From Verticillium longisporum (lineage: Eukaryota; Ascomycota; Sordariomycetes; Glomerellales; Plectosphaerellaceae), in contig JAETXT010000005.1 of assembly GCA_019188255.1 (NCBI GenBank), forward strand, positions 4,526,001 through 4,590,000: 64,000 nt of DNA, read 5' to 3'. The position numbers and the translations under genes are program-made. Positions 44,158-57,200 of this stretch are shown in pieces. The notes under the pieces were generated by a model. The model ran no database searches and was not told the DNA's origin. It was given only the letters and a program-made list of their open reading frames with translations. Numbering within the stretch: position 1 is the stretch's first letter; every line of letters begins with the position of its first letter.

Positions 44158-46515
44158 ATGGTAGCGCCGGCCAATGAGCCGCCAGCTCTCAAGGGTGCAG
44201 ACCCTATCATCCATAGTGAGGATTCAAACGGTCAATCCCATGATGCCTGTGTTCCAGGCTCCCCTCGCCCATCATTACATACAGACGCGAACTGGGTCCT
44301 GTGGCAGCAAGTACTGGAGTCGGCAAAAGCCGTGTGCCTTGGTTCTACGACTTCACAATACGGACCGCCTACGCAGCAGGATCAAGAGGCACCTGCCAGT
44401 GAAGGAGATGCACAAGTTCTAGTGCTGGACGAGGTCAACAGGCTCGTAGCGCCCGACAACGTGTACAGGCGTCGTGCACCAGGGCTCGAATGGCGGAGCA
44501 AGGTAGAGTGCGAGGGGTCCAAGGCTCTGGTCTTCTTCGGCGTTCTGCGCGAACATATCCTCCTCTTCGTCGACTTGTGTCAGCCCAGCTTGGGCGCGAA
44601 TACCGGGAGTCCCGACCTTTTCAACGACACTGCGATGGACTATGGTGATGAGCCGTCCACGAATCAAAAACGCGAGGGAAATACATCAAAAAATCGCCTC
44701 GCGCGCTTGCAAGCCCAGATTCATCACCACGATGCTTCTTTTGCGCCAGGTTGCGAACCCTACAACGAGTACTTCACCGACGCGATTGACTACCTTACGA
44801 CAACCCTGGTCGATGTGTTGCCAGAGCCCGCTGACGACTACCGCATGAAACCAATCCTGATTGCTCTGGTGGCCAGGCTGGCAGCCAGACTCAAGCAGAT
44901 GAACCGACACCTGCGTCTCCCTCCCCCTGGGCTACAGAAGAAACCCTCGATTGCTCAGTTCTGCCGCGATCTCATTCCCTTGCCTTGTTGGGATTGGTTA
45001 GGGTACGAAATCGACAGTCTTCAACGCCATGTGGTTCATCTCTTCAGGGAGGCGGCACTGAATCTTCCCAACTCGCTGCAGATCAGTTCCCCTACTGATT
45101 TGAGAAAAACATTGGAAATGCACGACTGTTCCATCACAAAGGAAATCATGGTCCTTTTCAAAGGCTACGATGGCGAAATCGGAACAGGGAGCCATGCCAG
45201 CTTGGACAGATTGACGCGACTTATTGCTGCTATGGTCTATCAAAAGTGCAGTCAGGCGGCGGAGCAGCCACGCCCTCCCACAATGGTGGGATCTCGTTCC
45301 CCCGTCACTATAGAATGCAGCATGAACATTGAGCCTTGTTCACGTGTTAAAGGTTCCAGTCGGAGGGAGCTGCTTTCCTTGGAGAGTATGGTTGCTGTCT
45401 TGATCCCGTATTCGATGGTTTCCGGCGCATTCACTGTCAGACTGGACCAGCTTGTCACCATGTGCAGCATTTCCTCAAAAGGGCTTGATAACAACTTTGT
45501 GACGTATTATACTCATCGCCTACGCCTCCCAAGCCTCTATAAAATATGCGTCAACATATCGAAGCCTCGGATGAGACAGGACTGCAACTATATCTCCCGA
45601 ATCAACCATATCTCCGGAATCGACCGAAATGTGCTTCTAAAACACGTCGACGTCAACCAGCTGATGCAATTGGAGTCGAACCGCAGGGCGCGAATCCGCG
45701 AGCGTCTGGCGGTATCACAGACGTTTGAGGACGATTCCTCGGCTGTAGATGACATGTCAAACTGGAGCAACGAGAAGCGCAGAAAGATTTTTGAGACGGC
45801 CCAAGATAAGTACAACACCTGGGTTGTTGACGAAAACTCCATCGTTGTACCGTACAAGCAATACGCCTGGAGCTTTTTGGGCATTGCTGCCACTCTCGTG
45901 ATCGGCGGGCTGGCCTTCGGATTCAGCATCGGCGAGAGGATACAGGGTGTAGATCCTTTCAACATCAGCGTCTTCTGCTGGGGTTTAGCGGCGTTCATGC
46001 TTGTGTTAGTCAAGGCCGTCCGGGTCGAATACTGGTCTTGGCATCGTTTTCTCCGTGGGGAGGTAGCATGCCGGTCGATTACAGAAGTCGTCTCCGTCAC
46101 AGGCATGAATCCGCAGGTTCTACTGGTGATCCTACTTCGACTTGATGATCGTATGTTTCTCCAGACCCGGGGTCCATTCAACACCATGTTCCGGCGCCAC
46201 ACAGATGACCCCCAGAGTGGGTTTTCGATCAACGTCCCGATCAAAGCGACAACTGCATTCGAAGGTGGACTCATACCGGTGATAGTGCAAGGCGAACAGG
46301 ACCTTGGATTGGTACTCCTGCGAGCCAACTCTTGGGCAACATTCAACTCCGTCAAGAACCGGCAAACTTTTGAAAACGGGCTACACTGCCGCGATATCCA
46401 GCATTCAGGGTCATGGGCACCGGACAAATCGGTGCCTTGTTACCGACTTTCGAGGGGTGACATGAAGGTGGTGCGAGTGCTCGACGTGTACGGGAGGGAC
46501 AGCTACCTGTACTAG
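44158..46515 (+). CDS. Two-helix membrane protein of unknown function
   Basis: Single exon, 785 residues from the ATG at 44158; the frame is open upstream to 44095 but without an ATG. I do not recognise a named family, although the layout resembles large fungal hypothetical proteins. Long soluble N-terminal part (about 550 residues), with a basic patch (EKRRKIFETAQDKYNTW) just ahead of two hydrophobic helices: AWSFLGIAATLVIGGLAFGFS and FNISVFCWGLAAFMLVLVKAV. Between them is a short loop (IGERIQGVDP). The C-terminal 180 residues contain a Trp/His motif (YWSWHRFLRGEV) and end in GDMKVVRVLDVYGRDSYLY. CorA-like magnesium transporters have a similar two-helix C-terminal arrangement, but GMN is seen as TGMNPQ far from the right position, so this is not claimed. 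Confidence 0.8.
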   Translation: MVAPANEPPALKGADPIIHSEDSNGQSHDACVPGSPRPSLHTDANWVLWQQVLESAKAVCLGSTTSQYGPPTQQDQEAPASEGDAQVLVLDEVNRLVAPDNVYRRRAPGLEWRSKVECEGSKALVFFGVLREHILLFVDLCQPSLGANTGSPDLFNDTAMDYGDEPSTNQKREGNTSKNRLARLQAQIHHHDASFAPGCEPYNEYFTDAIDYLTTTLVDVLPEPADDYRMKPILIALVARLAARLKQMNRHLRLPPPGLQKKPSIAQFCRDLIPLPCWDWLGYEIDSLQRHVVHLFREAALNLPNSLQISSPTDLRKTLEMHDCSITKEIMVLFKGYDGEIGTGSHASLDRLTRLIAAMVYQKCSQAAEQPRPPTMVGSRSPVTIECSMNIEPCSRVKGSSRRELLSLESMVAVLIPYSMVSGAFTVRLDQLVTMCSISSKGLDNNFVTYYTHRLRLPSLYKICVNISKPRMRQDCNYISRINHISGIDRNVLLKHVDVNQLMQLESNRRARIRERLAVSQTFEDDSSAVDDMSNWSNEKRRKIFETAQDKYNTWVVDENSIVVPYKQYAWSFLGIAATLVIGGLAFGFSIGERIQGVDPFNISVFCWGLAAFMLVLVKAVRVEYWSWHRFLRGEVACRSITEVVSVTGMNPQVLLVILLRLDDRMFLQTRGPFNTMFRRHTDDPQSGFSINVPIKATTAFEGGLIPVIVQGEQDLGLVLLRANSWATFNSVKNRQTFENGLHCRDIQHSGSWAPDKSVPCYRLSRGDMKVVRVLDVYGRDSYLY

Positions 46516-49020
46516 CTAGCTCGTGTTCACAGTTTGTTCAAAGTTTGGTCTCAGAAGCCGTTCTGCCGTGCGAGAATGCGAGAAAGCAGCGTCAACAGCA
46601 AATGACAAGGTCTCACGATGGATAGCCGCTGTCGCGCCACAGCAGTCCTACCGAGAGTCCTCAACCCGTTCACGTCAGAGAGGCCTATCCAGCGCATTCA
46701 CCGGCCCAGCCGTGCCGTGGGCGACGCGTCCGGGACGCCGGAAAGGGTCCTTCACGAAACGGAGGCGCCAGACTGACAGAGTTGGACAATGGCCGACGCA
46801 GCCGGACCACAGGCCGGAATGGGGCGTAGGGCAGAGCAGAGGTGCCATGTGGTCGTAGTATATGACTGTCGAGTCTTCCTCTCGATTCAGGCACAGACGT
46901 CGTGGTCCATCGTGAAACGCCCAAGAGGGATCAGCGAAACAACAACCTTATCTGTGGGTTGAGGTTCAGGTGAGCTGGCGGACGTCAAACGCCCCGGACA
47001 GACTGGCAATCGCGTGGGGCACACGGACGAGAACGTGAGACGCTGGCACACGACGCCCCGGCAGGCGTGCCGAGAGGCTGTCGGGAGACGCGATATTGAA
47101 GGTGGGTGACGAGAGTAATGAGTGTTGGCCTGCGTCTCGTAAGGTAAGGTAGGTACCTTACGAAGACGTCCTCAAATTGCGGGTTGTAGGGTGTACATGC
47201 TGTAGCAGGCTAAATGCAGGTGACCCTTGGAACATGATTGTAGCTGTCATTCTGACGATGGCAAACATGACCAGACGCGGGAACGGCGGCAGCAGGCGCG
47301 ACGGGAGTGGACTGGCAATGGCAGGAGCAATGGTCGCCCCTGTGGTTGCAGCTTCCTCTGCAACCCACCGCATCGTTGGGGGCCGACGGCTGATGTTGGT
47401 TGGCGTGCATGGGGCTGACTTCTTGGGGAATCCAATGAGGGCAGGACAGGATGCGCACTGAAACATCGCGAAAATGTGCCCAGACCGAACATCACCGTGT
47501 CCATCATCATCTCCTTCCTTCATCCTTTTGACCACCAGCATCAGCCCCTGACTCTGCTTTATTGCCACTAACCTGCACAGATATTGACAGGTGGTGCTGG
47601 CGTGCTGGCACCATCATTGACGTGCTTGACCGGATACTGGAACACCGGCCATCCGACGATGTCCGCGTCATCTGTTCGAACGGGCTCTACGCTCCATACC
47701 CACGCAACTCGGTCGGAGAGCGGAACGTGCGCTCAGCGCAGAGCGAGACTGACTCCGCAAACCTTGAGATGCATCATATCCGGTATGCCGAAAAACTTAC
47801 TCGTCCGGTGTCCGTTGTCCATCTCTTCAACCGGCGGCCTGTGCCCACGAGACCCATCCATGGCAGCGCTTCCGAGATGCATCATCACCTCGCACAGCGG
47901 CCAACGGCATCAGCAGCACAATCCGATGTTAGTCACAGGCCCACCAAACGTTAACTGCAAAAACCCGGCCATTTTGTCCCGCTGTACTATTGACCTCAAT
48001 GCTCCAAGGCCACTACTCACTGGCGACCATTGGCCACTCCGGAACCAAGAGCCCCTTGCATGCCGAACCGCCAGCGGCGTCATCGGCAGGGGGGAAGAGA
48101 GGTTGGGTTGGGGAGAGGGAGGCGCAGGACTACAGGACTCCAACAAGCAAACCAACCAAGACGTCCACAGGATGACCAGGGGGATGGCGGCCTGGGCACT
48201 AGCACCTGGCCAATCATCCTTCCCCCGAAGCTGCTTGGTTCCTTCGTCGCTGGGCTCCCGTCAGCAAATATGGATTTATTTGTTTCGTCTACAACGCACG
48301 CGGCTCGGAAACCCAGCATCTGCAGATTGGAACTGCTACGTGCCACGACACACAACGAGTCTCTGAGACCTGTGGCCCCCAATCGTCCTGCACCCCTTCC
48401 AAAGGGCGGTCGTCAAGACTGCCCCTGCGAGACGGATCTGTCTCTTCTTCCCTATCATCTTCCCTAGTGCGGGCAGGCAGTTTGTGGATGGGCGTGACAT
48501 GGCCGATCGACTTGCAGGAGGTTCGGCCTTGTCGACACAGGGTAGCAAGAGCCCAGCGAGAACATACGCATGCCCGCGTTGGGCCCAATGAAACTACTGG
48601 TCGCGACAGCGTCGCCTTGGTTACCTTAGCTTGGTTGGGTTGTCCCATGTTGTAGCTTCAGGTTGGCTTCTGTGCGCCGTGCACGTCTGCAGGCGAACTT
48701 GGTTGCCCGCTCGGTCGCTCAGGTCTTTGAGGTGGTGGTGCTTCGATTGCCACGCTCAGCAAGCGACGCAAGTGTGTACACGGCTGGGGCTCCGACGCAG
48801 GGGACTCCCCACGAACTTAGATCTCCCTTGGTCTGCCGCTAGTTCGGACGGAGCCAGGCGACCTCTTGTCTGACGGCGCACGGGTGGCTTCCTGATGGAT
48901 GGACAGCTCCATGCCGGGTTGCAGCTGACAGGGGTGTCTCAAGTTCACACCCCCCAATCCGGAGAAACGTCGGGGGGGGGTAATGGCATGCACAACTCAA
49001 GGTGCACGGGCCCTATGCAG
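46516..49020. other. 2.5 kb without a supported gene
   Basis: GC-balanced DNA between the last gene and the AT-rich block. A CCTTACGAGACG/GTAAGGTAGGTACC palindromic stretch occurs at about 47139-47162, and a G9 run at 48972-48980. The long plus-strand frame at about 47584-48366 has no motif and overlaps frames on both strands. Confidence 0.45.
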
Positions 49021-49067
49021 TACATATAGTATAATTTAAAATATTAATATATTAAGAATTAAGGGTA

Positions 49068-50926
49068 ACGTAATCCACAAGCGAGTGGTTCACCCAAGCG
49101 AGTGGTTCACTTCGCCCGGGCCCACGACCTACACCTGAATTCTACAGATTCCACCTCCGCCCGCGATGGAGACTCTTTCAAAAGAAGGTCAATTATTCCT
49201 TGCTATCCAAGCTATGGACAATGACCCGAACCTAAGCGCCCGGAGTGCTGCGAGGATCTACACCGTCCCCTTAACGACGCTCCTCCGACGCCAGAAGGGC
49301 AAACCCTCCCGACGCGAAAGCCCGCCCAATTCTGCCAAATTAACAGTACTAGAAGAGAAAACTATTGTCGAATATATCCTTGACCTAGATGCGCGATCTT
49401 ACCCTCCCCGGTTGGGTGAGGTCGGAGATATGGCGAATCGCCTGCTTGCCGACCGTGACGCGCCACGCGTCGGGAAGAACTGGGCCGCAAACTTCGTCAA
49501 ACGGCAACCAGAGCTCCGGACGCGTTTCTTTCGCAAGTACGACTACAAGAGGGCCCAATGCGAAGATCCGGACGCGATAAACGCGTGGTTCCGCCTCGTG
49601 CATAACATGATCGCCAAGTACGGCATCCAAGAGGCTGACATGTACAACTTTGACGAGACCGGCTTCCAGATGGGCGTTATCGCCAACGGAATGGTCGTGA
49701 CCAGTTCGGAAAGACGGTCCAATGTGAAGATGAGGCAGCCAGGCAACCGGGAATGGGTTACGGTGATCCAGGGCGTTGGCGCGTTGGGTTTCTCCGTCCC
49801 GCCGTTCATCGTGGTTTCGGGCAAGTACCACCTCTCGAGCTGGTACCAGGACGACGCGATTTCTCGCGACTGGAGAATCGCAACATCTCCAAACGGCTGG
49901 ACGACGAATGATATTGGTCTGGAATGGATTCGGCATTTTGACAGGCATACAAAGTCCCGTACTTCGGGCGGTTATCGCCTACTGATCCTGGATGGCCACG
50001 AAAGTCACCACTCGGTCGACTTCGAACTCTACTGCAAGGAGAACAACATCATCACACTCTGTATGCCTCCTCATTCGTCACATCTACTCCAGCCTCTCGA
50101 TGTTGGGTGTTTTGGCCCACTAAAGAAAGCATACGGTCGGCAAATCGAGGATAGGATGAGGGCGGGTACAACGCACATCAGCAAAGAGGACTTCTTCCCG
50201 GCGTTTTCGGCTGCATTTCAGCAAGCAATGACAGAAAAAACATCCAGGGAGGCTTTCGAGGAGCGGGGCTTGTCCCCCATAACCCGGAAACAGTCCTGTC
50301 AAAGCTGGATGTGAGGTTGAGGACGACGACGCCTCCGGGGACGTCCCACGGGGAGCGTGATTCTTGGGTCTCTAAGACGCCCACTAACCTGCTCGAGGCA
50401 GGTTCCCAGACTGACTTCATCAAAGGGCGAATCTCACGCCACCAGGGAAGCTCCCCAACGTCAATTTTAGATGCTGTTGACTATCTTGCGAAGGGGACGC
50501 GGGGTGTTATGCACCAGATCGCTCTTTTGAAGTCAGAGGTTATGATCCTTCGAGAGGAAAATGCTACACTAAGCCGACGCCGGAGGGCCAAAAGCTACGT
50601 CTCCGGGAAGGAGGAAGCATGGCTGTAGGCGAGGGACAGGACAAGATTGCTCAGAAGGAAGTAGATATCCAGATAAAAGAGGAAACGCTGCAGAACCCGG
50701 GTCCCGCGTCGTGGTCCCAGCCGAAGAAACGATGCTGTAGCGTATGCGGGAAGACCGGCCACAACGCGAGAACTTGTCAGGTAGCTATCTCATCGTCTGC
50801 AAAAGACGAGGAGGAGTGATTTTAATTGATTTACGGCGTTTGGGTTGAGGTTTTCCTCGGAATGTTTGTCGGGTCGGGGTGAAGTGAACCACTCGCATGG
50901 GTGAACCACTCGCTTGTGGATTACGT
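49068..50926 (+). mobile_element. Fot1/pogo-type (Tc1-mariner) DNA transposon, copy 1
   Basis: 1859 bp, flanked by TA/TA (49066-49067 and 50927-50928), the target duplication of this superfamily. The terminal inverted repeats begin ACGTAATCCACAAGCGAG and end in the complement. Each terminus has two direct copies of CAAGCGAGTGGTTCAC spaced 17 bp apart (49078 and 49095 on the left), likely transposase binding sites. GC content is normal, in sharp contrast to the AT-rich flank. It carries the transposase described separately and sits at the left edge of the AT-rich block. Confidence 0.95.
49166..50819 (+). CDS. Pogo/Fot1-family DDE transposase, copy 1 (frameshifted)
   Basis: The N-terminal helix-turn-helix (EGQLFLAIQAMDNDPNLSA, then AARIYTVPLTTLLRR) is followed by a CENP-B-like DNA-binding stretch (RTRFFRKYDYKRAQ). 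The DDE catalytic core shows FDETGFQMG (first Asp), LILDGHESHH (second) and LQPLDVGCFGPLKKAYG (third Asp). A coiled-coil segment (LKSEVMILREENATLSRRRR) and a C-terminal CCHC zinc knuckle (CCSVCGKTGHNARTC) follow. The frame is interrupted: compared with copy 2 it has A6 instead of A5 at 50235-50240, C5 instead of C4 at 50274-50278, and A4 instead of A5 at 50590-50593. As given, the first frame stops after residue 382 and the C-terminus is in two pieces. Probably intact in life. Confidence 0.9.
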
Positions 50927-53884
50927 TATACCTAGTATATGCCTAGTATATGCCCTAGAGAGCTAGATTCCTAAGGTAAATAAAGTATATATCTAGTATA
51001 TACCTAGTATATACCCTAGAGAGCTAGATTCCTAAAGTAAGTAAGGTATATTAAAGTAGAGCTAGTAATAACCTTAACTAATTAGGGTAATAAAGTAATT
51101 ATTTAAGAAAAAGATAGGTCCTTAAATATATAATATCGGATTAATAATATATATCCCTTAGGGGTCCTTATAATAAGTCTAGTTAATATCTATTTCCCTA
51201 ATTAGCTACTCTTTATTACCTTATCGCTAAGCTATACCTTTCTACCCTACTTAGTTTTAATCGTCCTTAAAGGAGTCCTTATCTCTAGAGATTAGGACCT
51301 CCTTTCTTTAAGAAGATAGGTAAGTTCTCCTAATTAGAATTAAATAAGTCCCTAAAGCTATAAATAAAGGAAAGAAAGTAGCTATAGTATATATAAATAT
51401 CCTAGAGTTTATTCTTAGTTCCCTAAGTCCGACTATCCTAAGCGCCTCTAAAGACCTAGCCTCTATAAAGGCTCCTTAGTATTAAGCTAAGCCTAAGCTA
51501 CTTTAATAATAGCCCTCTATTATACTTAATCCTATTCTAAATTAGTATAATATCGAGGCTATCCTTCCTAGCCTAGTTATTATAATAGTAAATAGGCTAT
51601 AATCCCTATAATAATAATATTTATAATAGCTATAATATAAGGATCTATATATTAATTTACTTATTCTTCCTTTAAATATATTAATAGGGGATATCCCGAT
51701 TAAGAGATTAATTTAACTTTTATAAGGTCGAGGATAGTATATAGGTTTAGATTTAAATTGCTTTAATTAGATTTAATAGGGGTACTTAGAGCACTTAGAA
51801 TCTTCTCTTTTAATAGGATAAGTAGAATTAATCCATAATTCGAACTTAGACGTTTTATAAAAGGCTTTATAATTACGATACTTCCTATAAATATAATAAT
51901 CTAAGCTCTTTTATATAGCTTAATTAATATAGCTAGATTAAACGAATTATAAAGGTTAATCTATAATTATAGTATCCTATTAAATATATTAATAGTATTA
52001 ATAGCCCTAGAATCCCTAAGTCCTATTAATTCTAAGGAGCTCTCGACTTTTTATAAAGGATTAAGCTACTTCTACTATATATCTTAGACTAATATCTTCT
52101 TAAAGAGGATAATAGCTTTATTTATCTTTTCGAATTCCTCTTATTTAGGATTAATAGGTATATTTATTCTATAAATTCCCTAGAAGGTAGCCTTATCGTC
52201 TATAATATTATCTATTATTAGTTTAGGCTTTAAATAATATATAAATGAATTAGCTTAATTTAAATTAAATTATTTATCTATTTAGATCTTCTAATAATAA
52301 TAAAGGTAATTATTATAATTAGCTTTACTATATATATTATTATTTATATATATAGCTAATATCCTTATATTAAATAGCCCTTCGATAAAGACTAAATAAG
52401 CTAAATCGAGTATATAGAGTCTATAAGAGTATATATCTTATTATTAAAGGGATTAGAGGATATTAAATTATAAATATAAAGCTTTAATTAAAGTATTTAA
52501 GATATTATTAAATCTATAAAACTCCTCTAAATAGGTTATAGCTTAAATAATTTCCTTCTTAGCTATACCCCTAAAATAATTATTAATAGTTAAGGACTAT
52601 TATATCTATTAATCGACGATTAGGAGAATCTAATAGTTTTCGTTAATATTAATAGAGGTTATTATAAAGCGGGCTTCTTAAAATATATCTATTATTTCTT
52701 AATTTATTAGAATATTATTATTATAGCCCTTTATTTATAGAATATTAGAATTAGAGATTTAATATAATAATTACTTTAATTAGGGCTTTATAAATACTTT
52801 AAGATTAATAGCTATCTCCTAAATAGAGAGCTATATATTCTTTTCTATATTATTATATATTAAAACTAAATAAGATTTATCTTCTTAGCTAGCTATATCC
52901 TAGCCCTAGCTATTAGGAAGGAGGTATTCGCTAACTTTTATTAATATAATTCCTCTAAGATATAGATCGGAGATAGAGGTAATAAGCTTCCTTAAAAAGT
53001 TAATCTAATTAGGAAATAAGGAGGTATAGGGTATTCTATATAAGTTATAAGATTTATAAAGGAATAATTAAATAGTACTATTATTAGGCCTTATTTAATA
53101 AAATAGCTAGACTTCTAAGATATATTTCTAGCCTATTCTTACTTTCTATTACTTCTATTTATCTAATATTAAGTATTTTTATAAAATCTAACTAATATAT
53201 TAATTAGATTAATTCCCTTTAAAGGAATCGATATATATCCTTCTAAATATAATATTAAAGTAATTAAATATATTATTATTAATTCGGAATTATTTATTTT
53301 CTAGATAAGATATAAGTTTATCTAAGGGAGCTATTATTATTAAAATAAATATAGGCTTTAGTTAATTAAGAGAAATAGAGAAGAGCATTTCTTAATCGGT
53401 TTATAGTATAGGAGTTCTAAATAGGTTAAAGAGGTTAATCCTTATAGCTATTAGAATAATAAAATAATTCTTATAAATATTATCCCTATATAATATATAA
53501 TTACTTTTAGATATTTTAATAAATAATTAAAGGAATTATATTAAAAGTAAATAAAAAGGAAAAATATAAAATAGATTATAAATAAAAAGAAGAAAGTAGA
53601 GGTAAGAGAGAAGTTATAATAATAAAAGAGAATAAAAGGGTAATATTTAGAGAATAGAATAATAGATTATATCGTTACTTTAATTAGGTTATTTATAAAT
53701 AGGAAGAGTATTTAAGAAGTAAATAGAGGAGGTCTATAAGTTTAATATTTATATATAAAAGAGAAAGGGGATTCCTTAGCTAAAGCGAAGGTTCTTTTTC
53801 CTTCTTATAATAATAAATCGTAAAATTAATTATTCTATTAAGAGGCTTATTAATTCTAAATAATTTAATAATAAATTTATTAAA

Positions 53885-54173
53885 CTAATATTAGGGGATT
53901 ACTTCGGTCGGTAATTACTATATAGGATTTACTAATATAATAATTACTAGGGCTAGGATTTATAGCTCTTAGGAGTACGTAATTTATAGCTTACGTAATT
54001 AGTAAATTAGATAGGTATATCTAATTTATATAAATAGTAGTAATTTAGAGAGAGAGAATTATTAATAATTATAACCTTTATATTACCTACCCTACCGATT
54101 TAGAGCTCTTAGGTATAGCTAAAGTAATAAATTAGGGTTTATATAAATAATAAAGCCCTCTTAATACTAATTA
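53885..54173 (+). repeat. LTR-like terminal repeat, left copy
   Basis: About 285 bp starting CTAATATTAGGGG and ending AAGCCCTCTTAAT. It contains CTACCCTACC, TTAGAGCTCTTAGGTATAGC and AGGGTTTATATAA. The same sequence recurs in inverted orientation at 58350-58629. Placed just ahead of the traced Copia coding region, so it is probably the 5' LTR. Confidence 0.7.
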
Positions 54174-54253
54174 GTATTACGTTTAACGTAATATAGAATA
54201 GCTAGAGCTAGAGAAGTTAGGATCGATCCTATAGATAGTAAATTCGCTATATA

Positions 54254-57200
54254 TAAGCTTATCGGTTATACTTTATAAGTAATCGTAAGAGCACTATTTA
54301 CTTTAAGTACTTTAGGACTCTTATAAGAGCTTAATAGTAGGGAAATCCCCTATTATATAATCTATAGGAGTACTATCTACTTCGAGTACTTTAGGACTCC
54401 TATATTTAGATTGTTACCTAAGCTATATTACTAGTTACTAAACCCGATAAATGAAGCTCTATAGAATAGTTAATTAGCTATAATAGAGCTTTAATAAAAT
54501 TAATAATAATAAGCTCCTTAGATTATAATAATAGCTCTATAATAGAGCTAGAGAGCGTTAAAAAGATATAATAGGAATTCGATAATATTCTAGAAGAACT
54601 TAGTATATTATATTTAACGTAGAAGGTTAAGAAGGGTCTCGATATTAACTTTATCGTTAATAGAATAGAATTATAGTTCCTTAGATTATTAGATTTAGTA
54701 TCTATAGATCTTAAAAGCGCTTAGATCTTTAAAGTAATAAGCGTATATAGGATTATAAAAGGAGTTTATTTCCTAGAAGCATTTATCGAAGACTTCTAGG
54801 GCTAGACCGAAGAGGACTTTAATTCCTATAATATAACGATTATTCGAGCATTAAAGGTATATCTAATAGAGTATAGGATCCCTTTTCTAGGAATAGTAAA
54901 TATTAAAATATTAAAGAGATTAATCCTAATACTTTTATAGGAAGAGATACTTAATATAATAGAATCGATTATTACTAATTAGGATTTAATATTCTAAAGA
55001 GTAAAGGAATAGTGAAATTAATAGGACGATAAATAATAATTTATAGGGAATACTTAGCTATCCTAAATCCGAAAACTATAAATAGGGAAGATAGATCCCT
55101 AATAGCCCCTAATTCTAGGATTATCTAATTAATAGAGTAAGTAATCTAGTTAATAAGAGATTATACTTTAATCGTAAAGAAATAAAACCCTATCCTTAAA
55201 TATTACTTAGAACTTACTAGCTTAGTACTATACTCTATTATTATATAAATTAGTAAATTTACTAATTAATAGAGCTATAATTAAGTAATTTATATTACTC
55301 TAGAATAAAGAGAATAATTACTCTAAGGAGATATATAATATCCTTAATAAGAAAATATATATCTTTATAGATATTTATAAATTACTATAAATCCGCTATA
55401 TATAGCTCTATATACTCTTCTTAAATATACTTTTAAAGCGTATATAAACTTTCTTCTTAGAATATATAAATTAGAATATAAGATTCTATTAAATATATTT
55501 AATAATTAAATAATAATTTAATTTAGAGATTAATAGAATATAATATTATATAGATTAGAGCTTAATAATATTCTATTCTATAATAATAGAAGTTAATAAT
55601 ATAAGAAAGCTATAAATAGAAGTTCTCTAAATCCTTCTAGATAGGCTTTAATAATATTAAAGAATATTTAGCTTTATATTTAAGGAAAAGATTTATCTCT
55701 ATATAAATACTCTAAGGGCGGTTTAAGGCATCCTAGAGCTAAAGATTATATTAATAAAGCTAGAGTAATCTTTTAATACGTTATCTATATAGCTTAAGAG
55801 TATATTAAAGGTAGAGGAGAATACTAGAATACTTAAGTACTTCTATACTAATAGACGTTATAAGAGTAGATATTATTAAGCTAATAGAAAAGGAGATTAT
55901 AGAGAGTAATTAATATATAGAATTAATAATCGTTAATTATCTAGAATTCGTAAATATTAGATATATTCTAAACTAGATTATAGATCGATAAAGTATTCTC
56001 CTAAGGAGTAATAAGATTCGAAAGAGTAATAGAAATATATATAGGAAGCGTATAGGGATTAGCGGAAAGGATATTATTAATTCTTAATAGTAATAGAACC
56101 TATTAAGAGCTCGGAATTAGATAATCCTATTTCTAATAAGCTAAGAATAGATAATACTTTTAAATCTAATCCTAAGAATAAATTAATAAATACCTATATT
56201 ATATACTTCCTAATAAATAAGTTATTCTAATATAGAATTAAGAGGAGTAATCTAAAAGCTAAAATAATAGCTCTAATAGAATAGCTCTTTATTTAGTATT
56301 AAATTAATAATACTTCTATATAATATAATATTATTTTTAATATAAATATAATATTAATTTCTATAATAGGAGCTTTATAAATAAGGGCTTTAATAGCTCT
56401 AATATTAAGCTTAATAATTAATAAATAGGGAATAGGGGCTAGAGTAAGATTCGGAGTAGGAAATCCTATTTCTATAATAGAAGAGATTACTATTCTAACA
56501 TTAATTAGGAGAATTACATTCTATATCGTCCTAATAAATACCCTATTCCTACTTTATATTAAAGATATAGACGATCTCGGAATCTATTTAGATAATATAT
56601 ATAATAAGCTAGTAAAGTATATTAAGGAGATCTAGGAGTATATATACTTATTTTTCGTAAATAGGGCTATTTATAGTTCTTCCTAGATATAAAGACCTAT
56701 ATTAGCTCTAGGATTATATATATAATAGGGATAGAGAGTAATAGAGTAGCATTTCTAATAGAAATAGAGCTCTAATATATTTATAAACGGTTCGGTTATT
56801 TATCTATAGAGAAGCTATAGAACCTATTCTAGAGAATAGACTAGGACGTAAATTAGGATACTCTAGAGCTAATAAACCGCTTCTATTATTATTATTAGAT
56901 TAAAGGGAAGTCTCTATAATACTTTAAGTTTACTCTAAAATTAAATATTAACTTTAATTATAAGATTTTAATTAATATTATATACTTAGATAGAAAGCTT
57001 ATTCTTTATATAATCGATATAAATATAGGATTCTAATCTATAACTTTTATTCTTAATTTTATAGCTTATATAATATAGGAAGCTCTTAAGAGGTATTAAT
57101 TAGATATATACCTTAGGCCTCTAGATATTATAACTATTAATACTAGAACGAACTTTACTTCTATAGAGTTTAGGGTAGAGGTATACCTCCTAAGTATAAC

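Noticed and set aside
47584..48366. 260-residue plus-strand frame
   Set aside because: No domain or signal and several competing frames; I regard it as chance.
49385..49948. 187-residue frame antisense to the transposase (also at 61256-61819)
   Set aside because: Shadow of the transposase coding strand, present in both copies only because the copies are identical.
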